Shown here: positions 45,202 through 54,960 of the stretch, piece by piece | Layout of the letters: each line of letters starts with the position of its first letter | How positions within the stretch are numbered: the stretch's first letter is position 1 | NCBI RefSeq assembly: GCF_022539665.2 | Contig: NC_081336.1 | Coordinates: forward strand, 10,640,778 to 10,704,777 | Source: Daphnia carinata | Lineage: Eukaryota; Arthropoda; Branchiopoda; Diplostraca; Daphniidae | Direction of reading: 5' to 3' | Length of the DNA stretch: 64,000 nucleotides | Notes under the pieces: generated by a model | What the model was told of the DNA's origin: nothing | Databases searched by the model: none | What the model saw: only the letters and a program-made list of their open reading frames with translations | Position numbers and translations under genes: made by a program

Positions 45202-48200
45202 CACTCCCCACCAGAGCCCGTGCTCCACGGCTCGCTCTCTTCGACCGGGCTGGCGGCTGACACGGATGGAGTTGTGTCTTCTTCCGGCTCCATTTCCGGC
45301 GCGGGTAGTACTTCAACGTCGTCGGGCTGGTCCTCGCGTAATTCCAGGGGGTGTAGGGACTGAATCGCTCGGTTGATCAAGTTCCCGTTAGGGGTCTTGA
45401 CCGTTACAGATCGAATCAGCCCGTCTCGGCTGGAAATCAGCTCTTTCACCACACCGACGGTCCACATAAGTCGTTTCGTGTTGTCATCGTGGATGGTGAC
45501 AACTTCGCCTACTCGGATCTTGCGTCCAGGTCCTCCCTTGCAGTGAAAATTGTCTACTTGGAGCAAGTAGTCATTGACGAATCGCTCGCAAGTGTCCTTG
45601 ACATAGTCTCTGCGTAGGTGGTCCATTTCGATGAGTCGTGCGTTGGTTGGGTCGGGAGTCAGTAGATTAATTGCTGGCTCCGGAGGAGTGCAATTAGATC
45701 GTCTGTTGTTCAGAAATTGGTTCGGAGTGATGGGAAGTGGATCATCACTCCCCTCTGCCACGTAGGTGAGTGGCCTTGCGTTCACTACGCTTTCTGTCTC
45801 GATCAAACTGACTTCCAACTCGTCGTATTCTAGATACGCACGGCCATTGGAACGCCGTAGTAGGTCTTTCATTGTCCTAACCATGCGTTCCCAGAAACCT
45901 CCCCACCATGGGGCTAGGCTGGCGGAGAAGATCCACTCGGTTTTTCGCATGGCTAGGAGGTCATGGATCGCTGGATCGGATCTCAAGACCTTTAAGTGTT
46001 TGGAAACGCACCTAAATGTTTGTGCGTTATCCGAATACATGACAGACACGTTACCTCTCCTAGCTGAAAATCTTCTGAAGGCTAGGAGAAAGTCACGTGC
46101 TGACATGGTTTTAGTCAACTCCAGGTGGACGGCCCTAGTCACCGCGCAGGTGAATAAGCAGGCATAACTTTTGGGTTGCTTGATTGTACCCTTTTTCTTC
46201 TTGCCTGAGTCGTCCGGTTGGAGGTTTTCTTTTTCCTCCGTTTGTTCCATGGCTGGAGGCTCGGCTGGAGTCTCCACACTTGGATCATCCGTTTGTGGGG
46301 GATCCACGGAGGTCGTAAGTTCCGCTTGCTTGCGTTTCTTACGTGATATTGGGTGTTTGTAATACAATGGCCCTGCGAAATCCACACCCGTGATTTCGAA
46401 GGCTTTCGCTTGTTTCAAGCGATTCAGTGGTAGAGGTGCAGCTACTTCAGTAAATGGTGGTGAAGTTAGCCGTTGGCACTTGACGCAGGCATGCCAAACA
46501 GATTTGGTCTGCTGACGCCCTTTGATAATCCAAAAACGTTCCCGTAAATCGGAGAGGGTAGTTTTCACTCCGGCGTGTTTAAGTGAGACGTGCCTATCTG
46601 CGATGAGCAATTTGACGACTGGGTGGTGAGTGGGCAGCAGTATGGCAGGTTCAATGTCCCTGTCTCTTAGTGCCAATTCGACCCTTCCGGTCACTCTGAT
46701 CAGCTTGTCTCTTTCATCCCACACGGGTCGGAGTTTGGCAATTTTCTCCTTGTGGTGTGGTTGCCTTCCCTCTTGTAGGTCTTGGAACGTCTTTGGAAAT
46801 GCTTCTTTTTGGAGCTGCCTGTAGATCAGTAGCTCCGCCTTCGTCAGTTCCTCTACTGTCAGATGGTCTACCAGTATTTCCTTTTCGTCTCCTATCTTGA
46901 TTGGAGTTCTGATTTGCGTTCTGTTGATGGGGCGATTCTTGTGGAGGAACCTAAGCATCCAGGCGGTTCGTCGAAGTAGTCGATTCCATGATGGAATTCG
47001 TTCCAGCTGCCATTCCATTGGGGTAGTTGGTTCCACGGTAGCCACCGACATGATGACGGTTTTTCCTTTGGCTTCCGCTTCGATCTTTTCGTGGATGCTT
47101 GTTTCTCCTGCATCGGGTGTTGAATCCGGCCATTCTGTTTCTTCCTTTAGCCATGGTGGACCATTCCACCATAGCTCCGAGTGTACCAGCGCTGACGCTG
47201 GCGCTCCCCGCGAGGCAAGATCCGCAGGATTGTGTATGCCCGGGCAGTGCCGCCACCAACTTACTCCAGACAGTTTTTTGATAGCTTCCACTTGGTTCCT
47301 AACAAATGGTTTCCATCTGTTAGGATCCCCTCTGATCCATCCAAGTGCTACCAAAGAGTCCGCCCAGAATATGGTTCGCCATGACTCTATGTGGAGAAAA
47401 TTTTTCAGTTTTTCTCCTAGCCGTGCGGCTAAAAGCGAGCCTAATAACTCCAGTCGTGGTAGGGTTACTTTTTTCTTTGGGAGAGGTGCCACTTTCGTTT
47501 TACTGGCTAGAAAGTGAATGCTGGTTTCGTTGTTTTTTGTTTGGAGCCTTGCATAAGCAACGGCTCCATACGCCGCCTCAGAAGCATCACCGAAGACGTG
47601 AATTTCTGCTGATTGTATGACCCTTTTCGAGTGGCCTATCCAGCGAGGGATTTTCAATTTGGCGAACTCGTTCAACCCAGTCATAGCAGCTATCCATGTT
47701 TGTCTAATTTCCGGCGGCGCTTCGACGTCCCAGTCAATTTCTTCTTCCCAAAGTTTCTGGTAGATGATTTTTAGCAGGAGTGTAGTGGGTGCTAAGAACC
47801 CAATGGGATCAAACACTCTTGCCGATATCCGTAGGATATTTCTTTTGGTGACATGGTCCCCCAATTCTGTTGCGGCTTCAATGATGGGCGCGGGGTCGAA
47901 TTGGAATGTGTCGGATTCGGTGTCCCACCGAATGCCTAGGACCTTTGGTTGGCCCTCTTCCAGTTTCTGAGTGAAGATTTTGACAATGGGGTTGATAAGC
48001 CCCTTCTCACTGAGAAATTTGCGAAGTGTTTTGTCGTTTGTCACCCAGCTTCGCATGTTGAGTTTAGCCTCCTGGAAGATGGCCTTTGTTTCCTGAATCC
48101 TGTTTTTGGCTGTGGGAATGCTGTCGGCGCAACCTAGGTAGTCGTCGACGTAAATTTGTTCTTTTAGTTGCTTCACTGTAGTGGAGTACAGTGGCTCCAT

Positions 48201-51200
48201 TCCATCCAAATGCTTGTTGAGGGTAACTCTAAGCAAGAATGGGCTGGAACTGAGTCCAAATGGAACTCGCTTCCATTTGTAAGCAACTAAAGGGGAGCCA
48301 GGTGATTCTGGCTCCGTTACCCACAGGAATCGTACTGCTTCTGAGTCTTCAGGATGCAGGGCGATATTTAAAAATTTTTTTTCAATATCTGCTATCCATG
48401 CGATCCGATTTAATCGGAATCGCATTAGAACGGCTAGCAGGTCAGGATTCAGGTTTGGACCGGTTTCTAGGACGTCGTTGAGACTTGGTCCAAATTTGGA
48501 TTTAGCCGCTCCGTCAAAGACCGGTCGGATTTTTGTTGTGCTTTTATCCTGTCGGATGACAGGATGATGTGGCAGATAAGTGTGGAGTCCATCGTAGTTT
48601 AGGTCTGCCTTTTCTACGAAATTTTGGACTCTGAGTTGCTCGATCTCCTGGTGGTAAGCAGATAGAAGCGCTGGCGTTTTCTTGAGTCTGTTTAAAAGAC
48701 TCTCCAGTCTTCCTTTAGCCATCAGGAAATTTTTCTCCAACCTCCACTTATCCGTTTTCCATGGGATTGGGGTGCAGTATCGCCCATCTTCTTGACGGGT
48801 GATTTTGTCTCCAAAGGAGCCTAGAGGATCGTCTGGCTCCACTGCATCACAATCGTCTAGAATGGCAAAGTGTTCTAGCTTCCAAAACAAGGATAGGTCA
48901 AAGTCCGTCTGCCGCTTTAATTCTTCTTTTACAATCTTCTTTTTTTCTTTTTTAATAATGGAGTTCTCTATGGAAATTTCTTCTATAGAGGTCGGGTGGG
49001 GAGATGAAGATTCCTTTTTCTCCTTTACATCCGGCGTCTTCTCCTTTTCTTCTGGAAGAGTTGTAAAAGTGTAGTTTGAATTGAGGCAGCCGGCTGCATA
49101 TGAAGCTACTGATTGGGCTGAGAAACTACTGCATTGCAGCATTTGCTGGATCAATGCTTTGCCTTTTTTCGAATTTTTTTCTTTAGAAGGTCCAACTATC
49201 ATTCGCCCAAGCTTTGTGTTGTAGGCCCTTAGGCCACACGGGCTTTGGATAGCTGCTTCGTTAGGGATGATTTCAAACATCTGGTCGACTCCTATTAAAA
49301 TCCCGACATCTTTTTCCTGGCTGTTTGTCTCGAACCTGTCGTCAGCCATTCTTTCGTTGTCCAGCCACAATTTTTGTGCGAATGTTGTGTGGGCATATGG
49401 ACCAGTGTCTCCAATGTAGTCCGTTTCCAGTGCTGTAATTTTGACGAGTGGGGCACCATGCCAAGTGCCCCTAAATGTCAGCTCGACTGAATTTGTCTTC
49501 TCCACTGGATTGGGTTTTCGTTGCTTGAAAACTCTGGTACCGATGTTTTCCACTGCTACCACTTTGAGATCCAACAATTTTGAAATAGATCTTGTCACCC
49601 AAGACCTATGGCTCCCGTCGTCAATAAATAAAATGGCTCTTGTTTGTTTGCCATTTGGGCCTACTACATTTACTGTGGCTGTCTTCACCACGAGATTGCC
49701 TGGGGTGTTTGCGCTTGCAGCAGACGCCGTAACATTTGTGATGGCGCTGTTGCCATTAACAGTTTGGTGCGCAAAACGTGTTTGCTTTTTGTCGCAGAGA
49801 GCCGTGTGATGAATGGCTTGGCAATGTTTGCAAGTGTAGTTTGTGGTGCAGTTCAGAGTTTCGTGGTTTGCACTGAAGCATCTGACGCACCTTTTCAGCT
49901 TGGCGATGATGGCCTTTTTTTCTTTTAGGTTCACTGGACAAACCGTGGGGTAGTGAACTTCCCCGCAGAAAATGCATGGTCTTGTGCATTCTCGCATGAT
50001 AAAATTGTCCTGTCTCCTAAAAGGTGTGTTTGACGGTGGCACAAATTGTCTGGAGTTTTTGCTGGTGTGTGGAGCTGGTTGTGATCTGGCTCCAATCGCC
50101 AGCTGTGATGCTGTGGCAGCGTGTATTGGTTTCGCTGGACTTGGCGATGTTGACTGTTGTGGCGTTTTTGTGGTTTCCGATTTCCATCGGCTGTACCTCT
50201 CCGCTGCGTCAACTTCATCCCTGATGAAATTCAGTAGGGATGCGATGTCTGTGATGTCGTTTTCTTCAGAGCTCGACCACTCTTTCTGCAATTCTGCAGG
50301 AAGCAATTTCATTAGTTTTGTGCCAAGGAGTCCTCCAAATGATTCTTTTCGAACCCCGAGGGTTTCCAAGGCATTAATATGAGACTGGACTGTGAGCTGC
50401 AATTTTCTCAGCGCCGATACGTCTGCCATTGTCTTGACAGGAGCTAGGTTGTCAAACTTGCATAAATGAGTTTGAATAAGAGCCTTTGGTTTAGCGTAGA
50501 CTCTTTTTAGCTCTGCTATGGCAATGTTGTAGTTTGCTGCGGTGAGTTCCAGATTTTCAACGCACAAGTACGCTTCCCCTTTTAGATATTCTTTTAAGTA
50601 GTCGAATTTTTGGACATCCGACATTGTAGACGAGTGAATGGAGGCATTAAAGCTCTCCCAGAATGATGTCCACTCAAGAATATCTCCTTTAAAATGCTTG
50701 ATTTGTCTTTGGGGAAGACGTGTTGCTTGTTGAACTGGAGCTGCTGCTGCTGCTTGAACTGGTGCCTGGTTTTGCGCCATGAGTTGTTGTATTTGAACGG
50801 CGTAGGCTTGTTGTTGTTGGAGGATTTGGGTTGCGAAGAGCTGCTGCTGTTGAGTAAGCAGGTCTTGGAGCAATCTGTTTCTGTCCTCCTCAATTTGGCG
50901 CTGTTCTTTTCTCTGCAGCTCTTGAAATTCCAAGTCTTGTTGTCTTTTATACTCGTCTCGCTTGTTTTTAACGAAGGCGAGTATACTGCTCATTTCTTCT
51001 TCTACTTCTGCTACTGTGGAGTAATCTTGCTCGATTTGCTCCTCGGTGGCGTTCGTAGTTTGCAAGGCCCAGCGTACTTGGTCACTTGCTTTGATAAATT
51101 TCTGGTAACGTTGCTTCAGGAGTTCTGTATCCGTGGCAATGTCGTTATCCAGTTCCGCCGTCATCGTGAGATCCTTGTATCCCTTGATCTTCTCCATTGT

Positions 51201-51254
51201 CCTCGTAAGGTGGCCTTTCAGGCCCGCTCGTGTTGCTGCAACTGATCGTGACAT
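45099..51254 (-). CDS. BEL element 3 gag-pol polyprotein, intact
   Basis: 2,051 codons from the first plausible ATG (MSRSVAATRAGLK; the frame is open back to 51,296 but without ATG). Gag: charged coiled coil and Gln-rich part (about residues 70-180), then a DUF1759-like region (HFKGDILEWTSFWESF near 190). Three CCHC-type knuckles near 430-490 (CIFCGEVHYPTVC, CVRCFSANHETLNC, CKHCQAIHHTALC). Aspartic protease FIDDGSHRSWV near 547; RT with YVDDYLG near 1,037; RNase H FGDASEAAYGAVAY near 1,221; integrase DDE in TGVDFAGP (1,625), YSDNAQTF (1,743) and GGFWERM (1,787). The ORF ends inside the 3' LTR. No stop or frameshift. Confidence 0.93.
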   Translation of the reverse strand: MSRSVAATRAGLKGHLTRTMEKIKGYKDLTMTAELDNDIATDTELLKQRYQKFIKASDQVRWALQTTNATEEQIEQDYSTVAEVEEEMSSILAFVKNKRDEYKRQQDLEFQELQRKEQRQIEEDRNRLLQDLLTQQQQLFATQILQQQQAYAVQIQQLMAQNQAPVQAAAAAPVQQATRLPQRQIKHFKGDILEWTSFWESFNASIHSSTMSDVQKFDYLKEYLKGEAYLCVENLELTAANYNIAIAELKRVYAKPKALIQTHLCKFDNLAPVKTMADVSALRKLQLTVQSHINALETLGVRKESFGGLLGTKLMKLLPAELQKEWSSSEENDITDIASLLNFIRDEVDAAERYSRWKSETTKTPQQSTSPSPAKPIHAATASQLAIGARSQPAPHTSKNSRQFVPPSNTPFRRQDNFIMRECTRPCIFCGEVHYPTVCPVNLKEKKAIIAKLKRCVRCFSANHETLNCTTNYTCKHCQAIHHTALCDKKQTRFAHQTVNGNSAITNVTASAASANTPGNLVVKTATVNVVGPNGKQTRAILFIDDGSHRSWVTRSISKLLDLKVVAVENIGTRVFKQRKPNPVEKTNSVELTFRGTWHGAPLVKITALETDYIGDTGPYAHTTFAQKLWLDNERMADDRFETNSQEKDVGILIGVDQMFEIIPNEAAIQSPCGLRAYNTKLGRMIVGPSKEKNSKKGKALIQQMLQCSSFSAQSVASYAAGCLNSNYTFTTLPEEKEKTPDVKEKKESSSPHPTSIEEISIENSIIKKEKKKIVKEELKRQTDFDLSLFWKLEHFAILDDCDAVEPDDPLGSFGDKITRQEDGRYCTPIPWKTDKWRLEKNFLMAKGRLESLLNRLKKTPALLSAYHQEIEQLRVQNFVEKADLNYDGLHTYLPHHPVIRQDKSTTKIRPVFDGAAKSKFGPSLNDVLETGPNLNPDLLAVLMRFRLNRIAWIADIEKKFLNIALHPEDSEAVRFLWVTEPESPGSPLVAYKWKRVPFGLSSSPFLLRVTLNKHLDGMEPLYSTTVKQLKEQIYVDDYLGCADSIPTAKNRIQETKAIFQEAKLNMRSWVTNDKTLRKFLSEKGLINPIVKIFTQKLEEGQPKVLGIRWDTESDTFQFDPAPIIEAATELGDHVTKRNILRISARVFDPIGFLAPTTLLLKIIYQKLWEEEIDWDVEAPPEIRQTWIAAMTGLNEFAKLKIPRWIGHSKRVIQSAEIHVFGDASEAAYGAVAYARLQTKNNETSIHFLASKTKVAPLPKKKVTLPRLELLGSLLAARLGEKLKNFLHIESWRTIFWADSLVALGWIRGDPNRWKPFVRNQVEAIKKLSGVSWWRHCPGIHNPADLASRGAPASALVHSELWWNGPPWLKEETEWPDSTPDAGETSIHEKIEAEAKGKTVIMSVATVEPTTPMEWQLERIPSWNRLLRRTAWMLRFLHKNRPINRTQIRTPIKIGDEKEILVDHLTVEELTKAELLIYRQLQKEAFPKTFQDLQEGRQPHHKEKIAKLRPVWDERDKLIRVTGRVELALRDRDIEPAILLPTHHPVVKLLIADRHVSLKHAGVKTTLSDLRERFWIIKGRQQTKSVWHACVKCQRLTSPPFTEVAAPLPLNRLKQAKAFEITGVDFAGPLYYKHPISRKKRKQAELTTSVDPPQTDDPSVETPAEPPAMEQTEEKENLQPDDSGKKKKGTIKQPKSYACLFTCAVTRAVHLELTKTMSARDFLLAFRRFSARRGNVSVMYSDNAQTFRCVSKHLKVLRSDPAIHDLLAMRKTEWIFSASLAPWWGGFWERMVRTMKDLLRRSNGRAYLEYDELEVSLIETESVVNARPLTYVAEGSDDPLPITPNQFLNNRRSNCTPPEPAINLLTPDPTNARLIEMDHLRRDYVKDTCERFVNDYLLQVDNFHCKGGPGRKIRVGEVVTIHDDNTKRLMWTVGVVKELISSRDGLIRSVTVKTPNGNLINRAIQSLHPLELREDQPDDVEVLPAPEMEPEEDTTPSVSAASPVEESEPWSTGSGGECVGNILDSQQQTTRSGRRTRLPSRFSAFELGGPR

Positions 51255-53244
51255 TTTTTGTTTTGCTGGAATTGGAAAGTTGATTCTTCTTTGCAATCCT
51301 CAGCGGGGTTCACTCCTGGATTTCCCTTGAAGGAGTGAAAAAAAGAAAAAGAAAAACTTGGAAAAAAAGTTTTACTTTTAGTGCTTCCACTAAATTGTGA
51401 GTGAATGGAAAGGGAGCAGCGCTGACGCAGTGCTCCAGTCAGTGGGCGTATTTTTTAAACTCCACTGGTTGAGATTTCTCCTCCTTGCTATGTCAGACAA
51501 TTTTTTGAAAAGTGGAAACTTAAATTTGTTGCTCTTAGTTAGCTTTCGGTAACTATTGAGCGAAAAAACCGACCTTGTTGTCAGTAAAAATAATAAAATG
51601 TCAAGATTTGTTTAGTTGCTAGCACGATGCTCAATGGGTAGGAATGGGAAAGGACTAATTTCTGATGACTTGGAAAATAAGGTTGCTTATTTGGCCGTTA
51701 GGCTGCATAAGCTTTTGGTTTTTCGAAGAAATGAGAAGAAATAGAAAAATTTTACCATCCTTTGGTTTTTAACCGCCAGATGGTGCTTGTGTTCAGTTTC
51801 TGAACAAAATCGAGAAAAATGAAAATAATAGAGAAGTCTGCTTTTCTGACCGCTAGATGGAGCAGGCCTTCAGTTTTTGAGAAAAAGGAAAAATAATTTT
51901 AAATTTTTGAATTTCTGGGGAGAAGTTTCTTAATTTGACCGCTAGATGGTTCGAGCGTTCAGTTTTTAAGAAAAAGGAAAAGAACTTTAAAATTTTTTGA
52001 ATTTTTTGGATTTTTAGTTTGCTTACGACCGCCAGATGGCGTAAGCTGCAGTTCTGAAAAGAAATAAGTTTTTTTTTTTTTTTTTGAAAAATTAGAGAGT
52101 TAAGGTTTGTAATTTTGAGCGCTAGATGGCGCTAGTTTTCTAAAGGAAGAGAAAAAAAAAAAAAAAAAAAAAGGGAATAATTAGTGGGAGTTTAGGTTTT
52201 TAGCCCAACTCCAAAAAAAAATGTAAGAAGGTTTTCTCTTTTTGTGACGTTCCGCTAAGGTGGAGAAGAATAGAGTGTTAGTGGAGATTGGTCAACCACG
52301 TCCACGTGCTCTACGTACTGCAACCTGGGGCACTTCACGCTGGCTAACTGCTTCGACTTGGGGCTCTACACGATGGTTGACAAATGTGGAGAGTAGCCAA
52401 CCTCATCCGCGGGAAAAAATCCTTCTTTGCTGCTGTTGTTGGTGACCTTAATAGTGCTCCGCTAAAGCGGAGAAGAATAGAGAGTTAGTGGAGGATATAA
52501 ATATCCTCCAATAAGGGAGAGAGAAAACAAAGAAAAAAGAGGAAAAGCCCCCCAAAAACCGTAAAGCAACAAAGATGACCGCTACACGCGGCGAGGCGAA
52601 GCAATGTATTTGAAAAGAGAAAATTGGAAGAAAGAGGAAAAATTTTTTTTTTTTGTTTTTTTTTTTTTAAGGTGGAGTTACCAATGGCCGCCGACCACGC
52701 GACCGAAATTGCAAATTGGGAGAAAAAAAAAAAATTTTCTCCAACTTAACCCTAACCTTACTTGAAGTAGATGGAAAGGGAGATGGATAAAAAAGAAAAA
52801 AAAAGCAAACGTTTCTCAAAAGGAGAACGAGAAGAGAAAAAAAAATTTTACCAAAAAATTCAAAATCTGAAAAAAAAGGACGACCAAATTAATGGCCGCC
52901 AACCACGTGTTTACCCTAACAATTTAAAGGCAAAAGGGAAAAAAAGGGTGCCTACACACTCCACACGTGGTGAAAGAAAAAAAATTTCACACGTGGCTCA
53001 TTGAGTGGTGAAAGGCGAAAAAGGAACTCACAAGCTTAACTAGATGCGTGGTGAAACAGCAAAAAAAATTTCACACGCTTAAGCTAGCACGTGTTCAAAA
53101 GAAAAAAATGAAAATTCCCACGCGGTGTCTAGGTACTAAAAGGGGTGAGCCCAGAAAAACTCCCCCACAGAACACAACAAGTAAATACTTAAAGTAAGAA
53201 ATTTTAACTTAAATTAAGAATGCTTAAACGGTTACGAAGGACCA
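51255..53244 (-). other. Long 5' leader of BEL element 3
   Basis: Between the primer-binding site (TGGTCCTTCGTAACCG, just after the LTR) and the gag ATG. A-rich, with no conserved ORF. It contains five CTCF-like motifs (51,773-52,132), five CACGTG E-boxes (52,303, 52,904, 52,964, 52,990, 53,088) and a repeated AGAAGAATAGAG segment (about 52,262 and 52,473). Its length is several times that of elements 1 and 2. Confidence 0.7.
51773..52132 (+). repeat. Five CTCF-consensus-like motifs at 77-90 bp spacing
   Basis: CCGCCAGATGGTGC (51,773), CCGCTAGATGGAGC (51,850), CCGCTAGATGGTTC (51,939), CCGCCAGATGGCGT (52,029), GCGCTAGATGGCGC (52,119), all on one strand. Each lies in a degenerate unit with a GAAAAAGGAAAA-like stretch. 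The core fits CCRCYAGRKGGCRS. Confidence 0.65.
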
Positions 53245-53550
53245 TGAAGGGAAATAATCAACCCGTGTCTGATTTTTACCTTTGATAAATTGAAGATGTT
53301 TTGAAGATGAACACGGGAACACTGGTTCAGCTTGTTGTGCACGGTAGCGAGTGTATTTTCTGACTGACTGCCCCTTGCCCTCTCTTCCGAGACGGCCAAT
53401 AGGCCTAGGGCGGGGCTTACATACAAGGAATGTACAATGGTGGCCCTCTATCGAGGACCACCCAATTCAAAAGCGCTAAAACGGCTGGGCAGCCTCGTGC
53501 GGCGTCCAGACCGCGTCGTCTGCTGCTGGGAATCTAATATATTCCCAACA
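53245..53550 (-). repeat. 5' LTR of BEL element 3
   Basis: 306 bp, same as the 3' LTR except about four bases; the terminal dyad has one mismatch here (TGCTGGGAAT). Confidence 0.93.
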
Positions 53551-53555
53551 CAGTG
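53551..53555. repeat. Target-site duplication CAGTG (right) of BEL element 3
   Basis: Second CAGTG, directly after the LTR end AACA. Confidence 0.9.
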
Positions 53556-54960
53556 CTCGAAAGAGTAGTCTGGTGAACGTTGGATTTTCAAGAGCATTGT
53601 TTTTCGAGATTGGGAGTATAAATGTAGGTATTTTCGGTATCAACCATGGAGGATTTAGCAGATTTTCGGGAAAACTAACGGAGGTAAACAGGGAAACTTT
53701 TAAAGCTAACAGTTGGAACTTGCACAACACAACACTTGGGGTACTTCTGGTGTTCCATAAGGTGAGGCTAGAGTAAGTACTTTTCGCACTCGTCACTTTT
53801 TTTCACACATAAAAAGGGTTCTTTGGTTTACTTTGCAGCTTTATGAGGTAAAGGCAGGCTAACCATTCACATCTGCAATGAATGGGGGTTATGCCTGTGT
53901 CCAGCCACAGATGTGCACGAGGAGTGGAGTTTGGAGCCAGAAGGATTGCACGAAGAATTGAGTTTTGGATTGTATCCAGCTTCCTGGTAAGGGGAGATCT
54001 GCCCTGAAGGATACTTAGGTAAGAATAGTCTACAATGCTTCTTACTAATGCTGTGTACAGATTGACCAGGAGTTTGGGTTTCAGGTTCAGATTCTTCCTA
54101 ACCAGGATTTTGAAGAAGTTTGCTCTTCGAGAAACCTTTGTAACTAAATCTTGCAGATGTTGGTTCCAGTTGAGCTTACGGTCAAAGGTGATACCCAGGA
54201 ATTTGCCATGACTGACGGCAGGGATACTCTTACTGTTAAAGGTCAGATGGAGAGGGACGTAGTTCTTAATTCTTCTGCTGGACGATATGGAGAAATACTT
54301 GGACACAGAGATTTGGAATCTCCAGGTAGCACACCATCTTTCAAATTTTCTTATTGCAGTTTCTAGCCTTTTTCGGGCTTTGCTTCTTAGGGAGTGAGTG
54401 CAGCGGGCTGAGATGTCATCCGCGAACATTTTGACGATAACGCCTAAATTGTTTTTCGAGTTCCTACACAAGGGGAAGTCGCGGGTCATGATAGTGAAGA
54501 GAATGGGGCTCAGTACTGAGCCTTGGGGAACTCCGACGGAGATGATTTTGGCATGTGACAGTGTACTGTCTAGTTTGACCCGAACCTTCCGCTGTAGCAG
54601 GAAGTTCAGGAGCCATTTGAGGATGTTCCCTGTAACTCGCGCTTGACTTATTTTGAAGAGCAGCCCGGGTAGCCACACCAGGTCGTAAGCTTTTTTAATG
54701 TCTAGAAAGACGCAGTGAGTTTCTTTTTTCTTGTTGAAGCCCGAGGTGACGGCATTCTTCAAATCCCATAGGTGGTCGTGTGTGGAACAGCCCTTACGAA
54801 ATCCTGCTTGGCTTGAGGGGAGTATGTTGTAGTGCTCGAGGTGGCAATGAGATTCTGATAACAAAACATTAGTCCTATACCTCTCAATGAGCACTCGTAT
54901 AGTTTTATGAATGCAACGTAGTAGGTTGCTAACAGTTTTTTGGTTTGTCAGCTGACATAG
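53551..54960 (-). pseudogene. Non-LTR retrotransposon ORF2, reverse transcriptase part
   Basis: Minus-strand RT with SQAGFRKGCSTHDHL, VFLDIKKAYDLVW, GVPQGSVLSPILF, the catalytic KMFADDI and FLGITFDRKLNW. The frame is stopped by TGA at 53,803 (tat gtg tga aaa), then stays in the same frame to the BEL insertion and on into RNase H. At the other end the similarity fades near 54,960 with no endonuclease, so the element is 5'-truncated, as is common for LINEs. Because of truncation and the stop it cannot move by itself. Confidence 0.87.

Larger units (their letters stand above)
44896..53550 (-). mobile_element. BEL/Pao LTR retrotransposon, element 3, full length
   Basis: 8,655 bp on the minus strand with two 306-bp LTRs that differ at about four positions, CAGTG target duplication, TGG-started primer-binding site right after the 5' LTR, an unusually long leader (about 2 kb) and one unbroken gag-pol ORF. 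Only distantly related to elements 1 and 2. Inserted into the ORF2 of a non-LTR retrotransposon. All parts needed for autonomous movement seem present. Confidence 0.95.

Noticed and set aside
52771-53004. 77-residue Lys-rich frame in the BEL element 3 leader
   Set aside because: Low-complexity A-rich translation without a signature.
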